Notes under the pieces: generated by a model
The model's database searches: none
Told to the model about the DNA's origin: nothing
What the model saw: only the letters and a program-made list of their open reading frames with translations
In this document: piece after piece, positions 1 through 6,807 of the stretch
Layout: every line of letters begins with the position of its first letter
Numbering within the stretch: the stretch's first letter is position 1
DNA from: an uncultured Ruminococcus sp.
GTDB lineage: Bacteria; Bacillota; Clostridia; Oscillospirales; Ruminococcaceae
DNA: 10,537 nucleotides
Direction of reading: 5' to 3'
Assembly (NCBI GenBank): GCA_946186215.1
Contig: CAMHMM010000042.1
Location: forward strand, 1-10,537
Translations under genes and position numbers: made by a program

Positions 1-310
1 TGATCTCGGCACCGCAGTTCTGGCAGACCACAACGCCCTTGAGGAGACGGATCTGAGCCTTGATATTCTCGATCTCGGCAGCCTTTTCCTTAGCCTGAAC
101 TACGAGAGCACCGAACTCGTCCTCGGGATCAGCCTCGGGATTTGCGTCAACGAACTTCTGGCCGATCTTGGTGTAAAGATCGTTGAGAGCCTTCTGCTCG
201 GAAGCTGACTTGTACATGAGCTTAACGACCTCAGAGCCGTTCTTTGTCTTTTCGGTAAAAGGCTTGCCTGTAGCGGTAACTGTTTCCATAAACTTTTCAA
301 ACATATCCAT
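1..310 (-). CDS. Zinc-ribbon domain protein, 3' end cut by window edge
   Basis: The gene starts at ATG 308-310 and runs off the left edge, leaving 103 visible residues. The start is supported by a GGAGGT Shine-Dalgarno at 316-321, five bases upstream. The N-terminal half (about residues 1-60) is polar and helical, and residues 64-92 look like a short charged coiled coil. At residues 96-99 the motif CQNCG begins, which is the first CxxC knuckle of a zinc ribbon; the second knuckle would lie outside the window. There is no signal peptide or membrane segment, so the product is probably cytoplasmic. Small proteins with a helical N-terminus and C-terminal zinc ribbon are common in Ruminococcaceae and Lachnospiraceae and have no assigned function. 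The gene has its own strong promoter (374-402) and a hairpin in its leader. The call as a zinc-ribbon protein rests on half of the metal site. Confidence 0.8.
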   Translation of the reverse strand, partial: MDMFEKFMETVTATGKPFTEKTKNGSEVVKLMYKSASEQKALNDLYTKIGQKFVDANPEADPEDEFGALVVQAKEKAAEIENIKAQIRLLKGVVVCQNCGAEI

Positions 311-331
311 TCTGTACCTCCATATATTCGC

Positions 332-350
332 CGTGCGGCCTTTCCGCACG
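332..350 (-). other. Perfect hairpin in the 5' leader of the zinc-ribbon gene
   Basis: Seven base pairs (332-338 with 344-350, CGTGCGG/CCGCACG) close a five-base loop. The hairpin lies in the roughly 55-nt untranslated leader, between the predicted transcription start (about 366) and the ribosome binding site (316-321). No U-tract follows it on the minus strand, so it is not an intrinsic terminator. It could stabilise the 5' end of the mRNA or bind a regulator; which of these is not shown by the sequence. Confidence 0.65.
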
Positions 351-373
351 CTTTATTTTCTGCCTGTGATTAT

Positions 374-402
374 ATTATACATTCCGTCAATACCAAAGTC
401 AA
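374..402 (-). promoter_or_regulatory. Sigma-A type promoter for the zinc-ribbon gene
   Basis: On the minus strand, a TTGACT -35 box (397-402) and a perfect TATAAT -10 box (374-379) are separated by exactly 17 bases. The DNA just upstream (about 411-465) is very A/T-rich with A-tracts, as in an UP element. Transcription should begin near 366. This is the clearest promoter in the window and implies strong, possibly constitutive expression. Confidence 0.85.
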
Positions 403-558
403 GAAAAGTGCCGCATTTTTCATCAGATTATGATTTTTTTAATGCATTTTTAATTTAATGCCCTTGCCGCCGTATCTGATCATGTATCGCAAAAAGCTGC
501 CTGAGAAGCGCCTTTCCGAGCATTCCTGCCCGTATGAAGGGTATCTGTCCGCGTGAGT
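403..558. other. Intergenic spacer, no clear gene or terminator
   Basis: This lies between the hydrolase stop and the -35 box of the next promoter. I find no convincing intrinsic terminator after the hydrolase gene: there is no GC-rich stem followed by a U-run on the minus strand. After the hydrolase stop codon the same frame stays open for 39 more codons (558-439), ending in a basic peptide, but without a start codon or ribosome binding site of its own. The A/T-rich part nearest the promoter may act as an UP element. Confidence 0.5.
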
Positions 559-1374
559 TTATTTTTCAAGATGCTTCATGAACCGTTCTATCAGACCGTT
601 GATGATATCGGGCTCATCCGTATTGGAATTATGTCCCGCTCCCTTTATCCACTCGATGGGGATGCCTGTCTCCTTGTGCCATGCCTTGTTGTACCTGATA
701 CATGAGCCTGCGTGATCCTTTTCGCCGCATATCAGCAGGGCAGGACAGTGCAGCTCGTAGGGCAGATCCTCTTCCATCGCCTCTGCCAGCATCTTGTAGC
801 CGCCGCCGGCAAGATTTGCATAACGCGCCTGATCGCCGTCATATACCATCATGATGTCATGCATCAGCCGCCTGCCGTATTCGCTTTCGGCAACACCGTT
901 CACACCGGCTTTCAGCAGTGATCTCCACGGGTAATGGCGATAGACTGGCTCCATTCTTTTGAGCAGCCATATCTCGGCTGATGTTAAATACCTTCTCTGG
1001 AGGGGTGCCGAATCAACAGAGATAAATCCCCTGAGCTTGTCGGGAAACAGCTGGGAATACATCTGTCCCACATATCCGCCCATAGATTGCCCGACGATCA
1101 CGGGCTGTTCTATCCCTTCACGACGGAAGATCCCGTCGAGCCACTGTGCCTTGTCCTTCAGGCTGAATGAAAGATCAAACGGCCAGGATGCGGAGTGCCC
1201 CGGGGCATCCCATACAAGGATGCGGTACTTATCCTCAAAATACTCCGTCTGCTTTTCAAAAAGGCGGTGATCTGCGGTCAGACCGGGTAGAAAGGCTATT
1301 GCACAGGTATCATCCCTGCCGTTAGTCCAGTAGTGTATCGTGCCTTTGGGCGTTTCGTACTGCTTCGGAATCAT
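559..1374 (-). CDS. Alpha/beta hydrolase
   Basis: This is a 271-residue single-domain alpha/beta-hydrolase fold protein, a usual length for the family. The oxyanion-loop region is LPGL (29-32), followed by a strand and WDAPGHS (55-61). The nucleophile elbow is G95-Q-S97-M-G99-G100. The likely acid is D220 in CGEKD, and the catalytic histidine is H248 in GAGHNS, so the triad is complete. A lid of amphipathic helices spans about 125-200. There is no signal peptide, so it should act in the cytoplasm. The start codon follows the stop of the upstream CoA-ligase gene by only two bases and has no good Shine-Dalgarno, so it is probably translated by coupling. Substrate cannot be read from sequence: esterase, C-C hydrolase or thioesterase are all possible. 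The partner gene suggests an aryl or acyl ester or thioester, which is inference. Confidence 0.88.
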   Translation of the reverse strand: MIPKQYETPKGTIHYWTNGRDDTCAIAFLPGLTADHRLFEKQTEYFEDKYRILVWDAPGHSASWPFDLSFSLKDKAQWLDGIFRREGIEQPVIVGQSMGGYVGQMYSQLFPDKLRGFISVDSAPLQRRYLTSAEIWLLKRMEPVYRHYPWRSLLKAGVNGVAESEYGRRLMHDIMMVYDGDQARYANLAGGGYKMLAEAMEEDLPYELHCPALLICGEKDHAGSCIRYNKAWHKETGIPIEWIKGAGHNSNTDEPDIINGLIERFMKHLEK

Positions 1375-1376
1375 GC

Positions 1377-2612
1377 TCAGTCATATCTTTCATCAATGAC
1401 TCTCTTGGATTTCTTTTCCGAGCGCGGGAGAATACCTATCTCTACTACCTTGACGATGGGCGTGAAGCCTATCCTGCTCTTTACTCTGTCTGCGATAGCC
1501 TTGGAAAGCGCTGCAAAATCCACATCTCCGGTGGATTCAACATAAATTCTCATGGTGTCCTTGCCGTCAAGATGAGATATGCGTATCTGGTATTCGCTGG
1601 ATATCTCGGTGAAGGTGGCGAGCACCTCCTCTATCTGCTTCGGGAATACATTTACGCCCTTGATCTTCATCATGTCGTCGGTGCGTCCGTCGATCACATC
1701 TATTCTGGGATAGTGCCGTCCGCAGGGGCATTCGCCGGGGATTATCCTTGAAAGGTCGTGAGTCCTGTAGCGGATGAGCGGTGCGCCCTCCTTGACAAGG
1801 GTGGTTATTACTATCTCGCCCTTTTCGCCGTCAGGCACAGGCTCCCCTGTTTCGGGATCGATGATCTCCAGATACAGATAATCATCCCAGTAGTGCATAC
1901 CCGTATTGTGCTCGCAGTTTATGCCGATGCCGGGGCCGTATATCTCGGTAAGGCCATAGATATCGTAAAGCTCGATGCCCAGCTCGTTTGCGATCCTCTC
2001 GCGCATCTTTGCACTCCAGCGCTCAGAGCCGATAACGCCCTTTTTCAGGCGTATCTTGTCCCTGATGCCGCGCTTTGCGATCTCCTCAGCCAGCATCAGC
2101 GCATAGGATGAGGTAGCACAAAGAACGGTGCTGCCCATAGCCTGCATCATTTCAAGCTGCTTTTCAGTGTTGCCGGGGCCCATCGGGATAGCCATTGCGC
2201 CCAGTCTCTCGCAGCCTGCCTGAAAGCCGATGCCCGCAGTCCACAGACCATAGCCCGGGGTAATGTGTATCCTGTCCTTTTCGGTGATGCCTGCGACCTC
2301 GTAGCAGCGGGCGAACATTATTGCCCAGTCATCCACATCCTTCTGTGTGTAGGGGATGATAACGGGCTTGCCCGTGGTTCCCGATGAGGAATGGATGCGG
2401 ACTATCTTTTCCTCGGGAGCTGTCATCAGACCGAGCGGATATGCGTCGCGGAGATCTGCCTTTTCGGAAAAGGGGAGATTTAAGAACTCCTCATAGGAAT
2501 TTACCTGTGTGATACCTGCCTCTGCCAGCTTCTTTCCGTAGAAGCTGCCGGAGGAAACAAGAGCCTTGATCCTGTCATTTACCTGTTCGAGCTGTTTGGG
2601 TGTGATCTGCAT
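1377..2612 (-). CDS. paaK: Phenylacetate-CoA ligase family (PaaK-type) enzyme
   Basis: This is a 411-residue member of the ANL adenylating enzymes, close to PaaK (usually about 430 residues; the N-terminus is slightly short). Family enzymes adenylate an arylacetate with ATP and transfer it to coenzyme A. Visible motifs are the phosphate loop HSSSGTTGKP (74-83), YGLTE (219-223), YRTHD (282-286), a CPCGR cysteine pair (295-299), the hinge GRTDDM (309-314) followed by KGVNVFPKQIEE, and the C-terminal PRSEKKSKR segment carrying the likely catalytic lysine (about K401). ATG 2610-2612 has an AAAGGA Shine-Dalgarno eight bases upstream. It lies 16 nt after the histidine kinase gene and 2 nt before the hydrolase gene. 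In gut Clostridia such ligases often activate phenylacetate, indoleacetate or similar products of aromatic amino acid breakdown. The actual substrate here is unknown, so the symbol marks family rather than proven activity. Confidence 0.9.
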   Translation of the reverse strand: MQITPKQLEQVNDRIKALVSSGSFYGKKLAEAGITQVNSYEEFLNLPFSEKADLRDAYPLGLMTAPEEKIVRIHSSSGTTGKPVIIPYTQKDVDDWAIMFARCYEVAGITEKDRIHITPGYGLWTAGIGFQAGCERLGAMAIPMGPGNTEKQLEMMQAMGSTVLCATSSYALMLAEEIAKRGIRDKIRLKKGVIGSERWSAKMRERIANELGIELYDIYGLTEIYGPGIGINCEHNTGMHYWDDYLYLEIIDPETGEPVPDGEKGEIVITTLVKEGAPLIRYRTHDLSRIIPGECPCGRHYPRIDVIDGRTDDMMKIKGVNVFPKQIEEVLATFTEISSEYQIRISHLDGKDTMRIYVESTGDVDFAALSKAIADRVKSRIGFTPIVKVVEIGILPRSEKKSKRVIDERYD

Positions 2613-2628
2613 GAAAAAGATCCTTTCG

Positions 2629-3888
2629 TCATTTTTTGACCGGTGCGGGTGCTGAAGCTGCAGTGCGGAATACGAATGTTATCCTTGTGCCCAGTCCGGT
2701 GTAGGACACAACATTGAAATATGCGTTGTGGAAGTCGGCGATCTGCTTTGCGATAGAAAGGCCGAGTCCCGTGCCGCCGCCCTCTCTCGTCCTTGCGGGG
2801 TCTGAGCGGTAAAAGCGGTCGAATATATGGGGTATCTCATCGGGGGCGATACCTATGCCCGTGTCGCGCACCTCAAAGCATTTCTCTCCCTGCTCATTGA
2901 CAAAGGCGCTCAGGTAGATCTGCCGCCCCTTTTCGGTGTATTTGCGGGCGTTGTCGGTGAGGATGCGCATACATTCCTTTATCATGGAGCGGTCGGCCTC
3001 GATCTCAATGCCCTCGCCGGGCGAAACGGAATACTCATGGTCGGTATCGATCATGGAAAATTCCCCGTATACCTCTTCGATAAGGTCGGAAAGGGAGAAT
3101 GTGCTGAAAGTGACGCTCTGCCTGCCGTTGTCGGTGCGGGCAAGGAACAGCAGCTGCTCCACAAGGCTGTTCATGCTGTCTGCTTCCTTCTGTATCGCCT
3201 CGATACCCTCGTTGAGTATCTCCTCATCCTCCTTGCCCCAGCGGTCGAGCATATCTGCATAGCCCTTTATTACCGCGATAGGGGTGCGCAGCTCGTGGGA
3301 TGCATCGCTCACAAAGCGCGACTGCATGGAGTATGCCTCGCGCATCTTGTCCAGAAGCCCGTTGATGGACTCCTCAAGGCCGCGCAGGTCTCTGTTGCCC
3401 GTGGAGATGTGCATATTGGAAAGGGGATCCATAGTGATGAGCTTGTTTTCGATATCGCCGTAGACAGGCTTGCTGTTGGTGAGCTCCGCGGTGTTTATCG
3501 CCATCTGATTTAATGGAGCCAACATTTTCTTTATCCTGAAATATTCGGAGATGAAGGAAAATGACCACATCAGCGTCTGCCCCATGCCGAAAACTCCCAC
3601 CGCCGTGAGCAGCTTTGTGATAAAGCCGCCGCAGCTTACGGTATTGGTTCCGAAGGTGTAACTGCTTGAAGCAAGCCGCTCCCAGATATGCAGGCCCTCT
3701 CCCAGATCGAACGAGCGGGCAAGGGAGGGGTAGAAATACCCCAGAACGGCGGTCTCCGTGGCGATGCCCCATGTCACCGCCGAAAACAGGATTATAAACA
3801 GATCCAGCACGAGAAATATCAGCAGCCTGTCGAGCATTACCGAGGATGCGATATTTCCCGCGATAGATCTTTCGCTTGTTTTAGTCAT
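2629..3888 (-). CDS. Membrane sensor histidine kinase without adjacent response regulator
   Basis: This is a 419-residue transmembrane histidine kinase. Two hydrophobic helices (about 20-42 and 90-114) flank a short external loop of some 45 residues. A HAMP-like linker follows (about 115-185, LAPLNQMA at 123-130). The dimerisation/phosphoacceptor helix has SHELRTP with H198. The ATPase domain has the N box DNARKY (312-317), the G1 box DTGIGI (342-347), an F box around IFDRFYRSD (355-363) and the G2 box GGGTGLGLSI (370-379), so all catalytic parts are intact. The start at 3888 has no good Shine-Dalgarno; coupling to the lipoprotein gene 18 nt upstream is likely, and Met18 (3835-3837) is a less likely alternative. 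Kinases of this architecture normally follow an OmpR-type regulator gene, but here the upstream neighbour is a lipoprotein. The cognate regulator must be elsewhere. Confidence 0.93.
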   Translation of the reverse strand: MTKTSERSIAGNIASSVMLDRLLIFLVLDLFIILFSAVTWGIATETAVLGYFYPSLARSFDLGEGLHIWERLASSSYTFGTNTVSCGGFITKLLTAVGVFGMGQTLMWSFSFISEYFRIKKMLAPLNQMAINTAELTNSKPVYGDIENKLITMDPLSNMHISTGNRDLRGLEESINGLLDKMREAYSMQSRFVSDASHELRTPIAVIKGYADMLDRWGKEDEEILNEGIEAIQKEADSMNSLVEQLLFLARTDNGRQSVTFSTFSLSDLIEEVYGEFSMIDTDHEYSVSPGEGIEIEADRSMIKECMRILTDNARKYTEKGRQIYLSAFVNEQGEKCFEVRDTGIGIAPDEIPHIFDRFYRSDPARTREGGGTGLGLSIAKQIADFHNAYFNVVSYTGLGTRITFVFRTAASAPAPVKK

Positions 3889-3906
3889 ATACGGTACTGG
3901 CTGCTG

Positions 3907-5187
3907 TCAGTTCAGTGCGATCTCGTCGAGTATCTCATCGTCTGCCTTGTACAGCGTAAAGGTATACTTACCGTCCTTGCGCTCGAGAACGCCGTGATCA
4001 TAGGCAAATTCATCAACGGGATGATCGAGAGGATAGGTCTTGTCGCCTGCCTTTACATAGAAGCCCTTTACAGTCCAGTTTTCCTCATCGTAATCCGTAC
4101 CTACAACGATGCTTTCCGCTGTGCCGTCGCCGTTGAGATCAACGCATATATCAAAGCCGTAATCCACTCTTACGGAGAAGTCGCCGCCTGCCTCGCAGAC
4201 ATACTTTTCATTGAAAAGCCCTTCTGCCTCGCTGAAAAGCACGGTCATGAACTGCGTTCCGCCTGCATAGCTTGTAAGGTCGTAGCTGTTGGAGAAGAAT
4301 GTCACGCCGTCGGGAGTGAACACGAACTGCATACCGTTCATATGGTAAACAGAGCCGTCCTCCCATGTGTCGTCATAGCCGCACAGATCCTCGCCGTAAA
4401 CGGATGTGAGCAGTGTGCGGGGCTTTTCATCATAGGGGACAGACTCATCCACCCATGCTGCATTATCGTCAAAGAGCCATGTGTAGTTATCCTTCAGCTT
4501 CTGTGCGAGGATATCCACAAGGCGGGGGATATCGTTGCAGATGTCGCCGAGCTCCAGCTCCTTGCCCGTCTGAGCATCGAAGTTGGTGCCGGTGTTCATG
4601 CTCCAGCCGTGTGCGCCGCCGCTGTAGCCCTCGTTATTGACCACATAGGCAAAGACCTTTTCATCGCTGCGGGTAACGCTCACGGAAGAAAAGTCATAGT
4701 AGGTCATGGGGTATTCGCCGGTAAAGGACTCGGGAGAGTTCTCATAATGCTCATGCACCATGCTCTTCATCTCTCCGGCGTTGTAGTCATAGGCATCCCT
4801 GACTACCTTCATATTGCCCTTTACGCCCTCGGCGAGCTCGGAGTATTCATCCGCGTTGGTGATGGATACATTGCAGTATTTGCCGTTATACAGCGTTACC
4901 TCCGCATTGTCATCGGCCTTGACCACATCCTCATCGGTCTTTGTCTCAAACTCGGGGAACGCCTTGACTGCGGGGGCTTCGGTAGTTGCCTCGGTAGTCT
5001 CTGCTGTAGTTTCCGCCTCGGTCACTGCTTCGGTCTCGCTTTCGGCAGTGGTCTGTTCCGCGGTGGTCTCCTCCACGGATGCGGCTGTTGTTTCCTGCAC
5101 TTCGGTCTGTGCGGTATTCTGTGCAGGGGCTGCGCAGGCAGTCAGCATAATCGCTGCCGCTGCTGCGATGATCTTTCTTTTATCCAT
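3907..5187 (-). CDS. Secreted lipoprotein with DUF3298-like domain
   Basis: The 426-residue product begins with a lipoprotein signal peptide: basic MDKRK, a hydrophobic core, and lipobox LTAC with lipidated C18. Residues 24-75 form a low-complexity Thr/Glu/Ala linker. The folded part starts near residue 80. Residues about 95-180 resemble the DUF4163 (PdaC-like) half, and about 185-320 resemble DUF3298, with the GGAHG signature (190-194) followed by NFDAQTGKELELGDI (202-216). A C-terminal segment has DLNGDGTAES (350-359), a calcium-loop-like motif. DUF3298 is also found in RsiV, the lysozyme-sensing anti-sigma factor, and in PdaC. The start has a GGGAG Shine-Dalgarno at 5196-5200, eight bases upstream. 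It is the first gene of the unit that continues with a histidine kinase, so an extracellular sensing or accessory role is an attractive inference. No catalytic activity can be read from sequence. Confidence 0.85.
   Translation of the reverse strand: MDKRKIIAAAAAIMLTACAAPAQNTAQTEVQETTAASVEETTAEQTTAESETEAVTEAETTAETTEATTEAPAVKAFPEFETKTDEDVVKADDNAEVTLYNGKYCNVSITNADEYSELAEGVKGNMKVVRDAYDYNAGEMKSMVHEHYENSPESFTGEYPMTYYDFSSVSVTRSDEKVFAYVVNNEGYSGGAHGWSMNTGTNFDAQTGKELELGDICNDIPRLVDILAQKLKDNYTWLFDDNAAWVDESVPYDEKPRTLLTSVYGEDLCGYDDTWEDGSVYHMNGMQFVFTPDGVTFFSNSYDLTSYAGGTQFMTVLFSEAEGLFNEKYVCEAGGDFSVRVDYGFDICVDLNGDGTAESIVVGTDYDEENWTVKGFYVKAGDKTYPLDHPVDEFAYDHGVLERKDGKYTFTLYKADDEILDEIALN
4972..5106 (-). repeat. 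Low-complexity Thr/Glu/Ala linker-coding repeats
   Basis: The lipoprotein gene carries imperfect short repeats of GAG/ACT/ACC/GCA codons here (residues 28-72), giving runs such as TTAETTEATTEAP. This would be a flexible spacer lifting the folded domains off the membrane through the cell wall. Repeats of this kind can change in number by slippage. Confidence 0.7.
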
Positions 5188-5204
5188 ATCATTATCTCCC
5201 TTTT

Positions 5205-5395
5205 ATTCGGCAGGCTGAGCCTGCACCCACCCGGTCGGCAAGGCCGACAGCTACCTGGCGGCGAAACGCCGCTGTTACCCGTACTCTTATCTGAGGGGGA
5301 ACACTTATCTCAGACCCGGAGCCTTAGCTTGCGCAGGGCCTGCTTAACACACAGGCAAGCGCTCCGCTCCGTCGGGAGCGAAGTGCCTGCCCTGT
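5205..5395 (-). ncRNA. Candidate structured RNA or leader in the nfnB-lipoprotein spacer
   Basis: Almost the whole spacer can be folded. Read on the minus strand, a long interrupted stem comes first: 5389-5394 with 5334-5339 (6 bp), then 5384-5388 with 5353-5357 (5 bp), then 5375-5380 with 5365-5370 (6 bp, 4-base loop). It is followed by hairpins 5309-5314/5290-5295 (13-base loop), 5267-5272/5258-5263 (perfect, loop of 3), 5243-5248/5234-5239 (perfect, loop of 3) and 5219-5224/5210-5215 (perfect, loop of 3). Between stems are G-rich unpaired tracts (three GGGT segments), a C5 run that could pair with them, and a repeated CTTATCT (5286-5292 and 5304-5310). No U-run follows any stem, so these are not intrinsic terminators. 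The last hairpin ends nine bases before the lipoprotein Shine-Dalgarno. A length near 190 nt resembles large Firmicutes RNA classes such as raiA, but I cannot confirm a match. A dispersed hairpin repeat is the main alternative. Strand is inferred from the neighbours. Confidence 0.5.
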
Positions 5396-5397
5396 CA

Positions 5398-6789
5398 TCA
5401 GTTGCTTTCCTTTATGTACTTATCTATAGCCGCAGCAGCGGTCTTTCCTGCGCCCATGGCAAGGATTACCGTAGCGGCACCGGTAACGGCATCGCCGCCG
5501 GCATAAACGCCCTCGCGGGAAGTAAGTCCGTCCTCATTGGCCACGATGCAGCCCCATTTGTTGGTTTCCAGTCCCTTTGTGGTGTTCTTGATAAGGGGAT
5601 TGGGCGATGTGCCGATAGCCATGATAACGCAGTCCACATCAAGGATATGCTCCGAGCCCTCAACGGGAACAGGTCTGCGTCTGCCGCTGGCATCGGGCTC
5701 GCCGAGCTCCATGGTGATGCATTCCATGCCGTTTACAAAGCCGTTTTCGTCACCCATTATCTTGGTGGGGTTATTGAGCGTCTTGAAGATGATGCCCTCT
5801 TCCTTTGCGTGCTCGATCTCCTCTGCACGGGCGGGGAGCTCGTTCTCGCTGCGGCGGTATACGATATATACCTCCTCGGCACCCAGACGCAGCGCACTTC
5901 TTGCGGCATCCATAGCAACATTTCCGCCGCCTACGACCGCAACGCGCTTGTTGTCCTTGATAGGCGTATCGCTGCCCTGCTTGTAAGCCTTCATCAGGTT
6001 TACTCTTGTAAGGAACTCGTTTGCGGAATAAACGCCCTTCAGGTTCTCGCCGGGTATCTTCATGAAATTGGGCAGACCTGCACCGCTTCCGATGAATGCA
6101 GCCTTGAAGCCGTCATCGAAAAGCTCGTCAATGGTGATCGTCCTGCCCACGATCATATTTGTCTCGATCTTGACACCGAGCGCCTTTAGGCCTTCGATCT
6201 CTCTGCCGACTATTGCCTTGGGAAGTCTGAACTCGGGGATACCGTAAACCAGAACGCCGCCTGCAAGGTGAAGTGCTTCAAAGATAGTTACCTCATAGCC
6301 TGCCTTTGCAAGGTCGCCCGCACAGGTAAGACCTGCAGGGCCTGCGCCGATAACGGCTACCTTGATGCCGTTGGACTCGGGCTTTACAGGCTCGCCCTTG
6401 AAATTCTCGTTGTGGTAATCGGCAACGAATCTTTCAAGTCTGCCGATACCTACGGGATCGCCCTTCTTGCCTCTTACGCAGAGTCCCTCGCACTGTGTCT
6501 CCTGGGGGCACACTCTGCCGCACACTGCGGGAAGAGCGGAGGAACGGGAAATTATCGTATATGCTTCCTCGAACTCGCCCTCTGCTACCTTGGCGATGAA
6601 CTGAGGTATCTCTATATTGACGGGACATCCCTTCACACAAGGCATAGCCTTGCAGCCCAGACATCTCTGAGCCTCGTCCATAGCGATCTCTGCGGTATAG
6701 CCCAGTGCTACCTCGCTGAAATTATGTGCCCTTTCCTTGGGATCCTGTGAGGGCATGGGGTTCTTGTTGGGTGACATATTGGCTTTCAT
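5398..6789 (-). CDS. nfnB: NfnB: NADPH-binding large subunit of electron-bifurcating transhydrogenase
   Basis: NfnAB couples exergonic NADP+ reduction by NADH to NADP+ reduction by ferredoxin through flavin bifurcation, balancing redox pools in anaerobes. From ATG 6787-6789 the protein has 463 residues, typical for NfnB. An N-terminal ferredoxin-like domain carries cysteines at 43, 46, 51, 55 (CLGCxxxxCVKGC) and 90, 94, 100, 104 for two [4Fe-4S] clusters. Then come an FAD Rossmann motif GAGPAG (148-153), a second Rossmann motif GGGNVAMD (287-294) for NADP(H), and GGDA (431-434) closing the FAD site. An upstream in-frame ATG at 6861 would add 24 residues overlapping nfnA; it is rejected because a strong AAGGAGGAG at 6799-6807 serves 6789. 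The sequence also resembles the glutamate synthase small subunit GltD, and databases often name it so. The adjacent nfnA and absence of gltB in the window favour Nfn. Confidence 0.93.
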   Translation of the reverse strand: MKANMSPNKNPMPSQDPKERAHNFSEVALGYTAEIAMDEAQRCLGCKAMPCVKGCPVNIEIPQFIAKVAEGEFEEAYTIISRSSALPAVCGRVCPQETQCEGLCVRGKKGDPVGIGRLERFVADYHNENFKGEPVKPESNGIKVAVIGAGPAGLTCAGDLAKAGYEVTIFEALHLAGGVLVYGIPEFRLPKAIVGREIEGLKALGVKIETNMIVGRTITIDELFDDGFKAAFIGSGAGLPNFMKIPGENLKGVYSANEFLTRVNLMKAYKQGSDTPIKDNKRVAVVGGGNVAMDAARSALRLGAEEVYIVYRRSENELPARAEEIEHAKEEGIIFKTLNNPTKIMGDENGFVNGMECITMELGEPDASGRRRPVPVEGSEHILDVDCVIMAIGTSPNPLIKNTTKGLETNKWGCIVANEDGLTSREGVYAGGDAVTGAATVILAMGAGKTAAAAIDKYIKESN

Positions 6790-6798
6790 TGTAAACGG

Positions 6799-6807
6799 CT
6801 CCTCCTT
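6799..6807 (-). promoter_or_regulatory. Ribosome binding site deciding the nfnB start
   Basis: AAGGAGGAG on the minus strand lies nine bases before ATG 6787-6789 and overlaps the nfnA stop codon (6806-6808). This fixes the nfnB start at 6789 and suggests translational coupling of the two subunits, which are needed in equal amounts. Confidence 0.85.

Noticed and set aside
420..465. T-rich plus-strand tracts as a plus-strand terminator.
   Set aside because: Only a weak 4-bp stem precedes the T-run and no plus-strand gene ends here; the tract fits better as A/T-rich DNA upstream of the minus-strand promoter.
5234..5272. Two perfect GC-rich hairpins as a tandem intrinsic terminator for nfnB.
   Set aside because: No U-run follows either stem on either strand, and they lie more than 120 nt past the stop codon.
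3688..6189. A very long open frame on the plus strand, 833 codons.
   Set aside because: It lies antisense to three well-supported genes and runs straight through the structured spacer. Its Cys/His/Gly/Leu-rich translation shows no family motif, as expected for the complement of biased codons.
5398..6789. Glutamate synthase small subunit GltD.
   Set aside because: There is no large subunit gene in the window, and a clear NfnA gene lies directly upstream in the standard NfnAB order.
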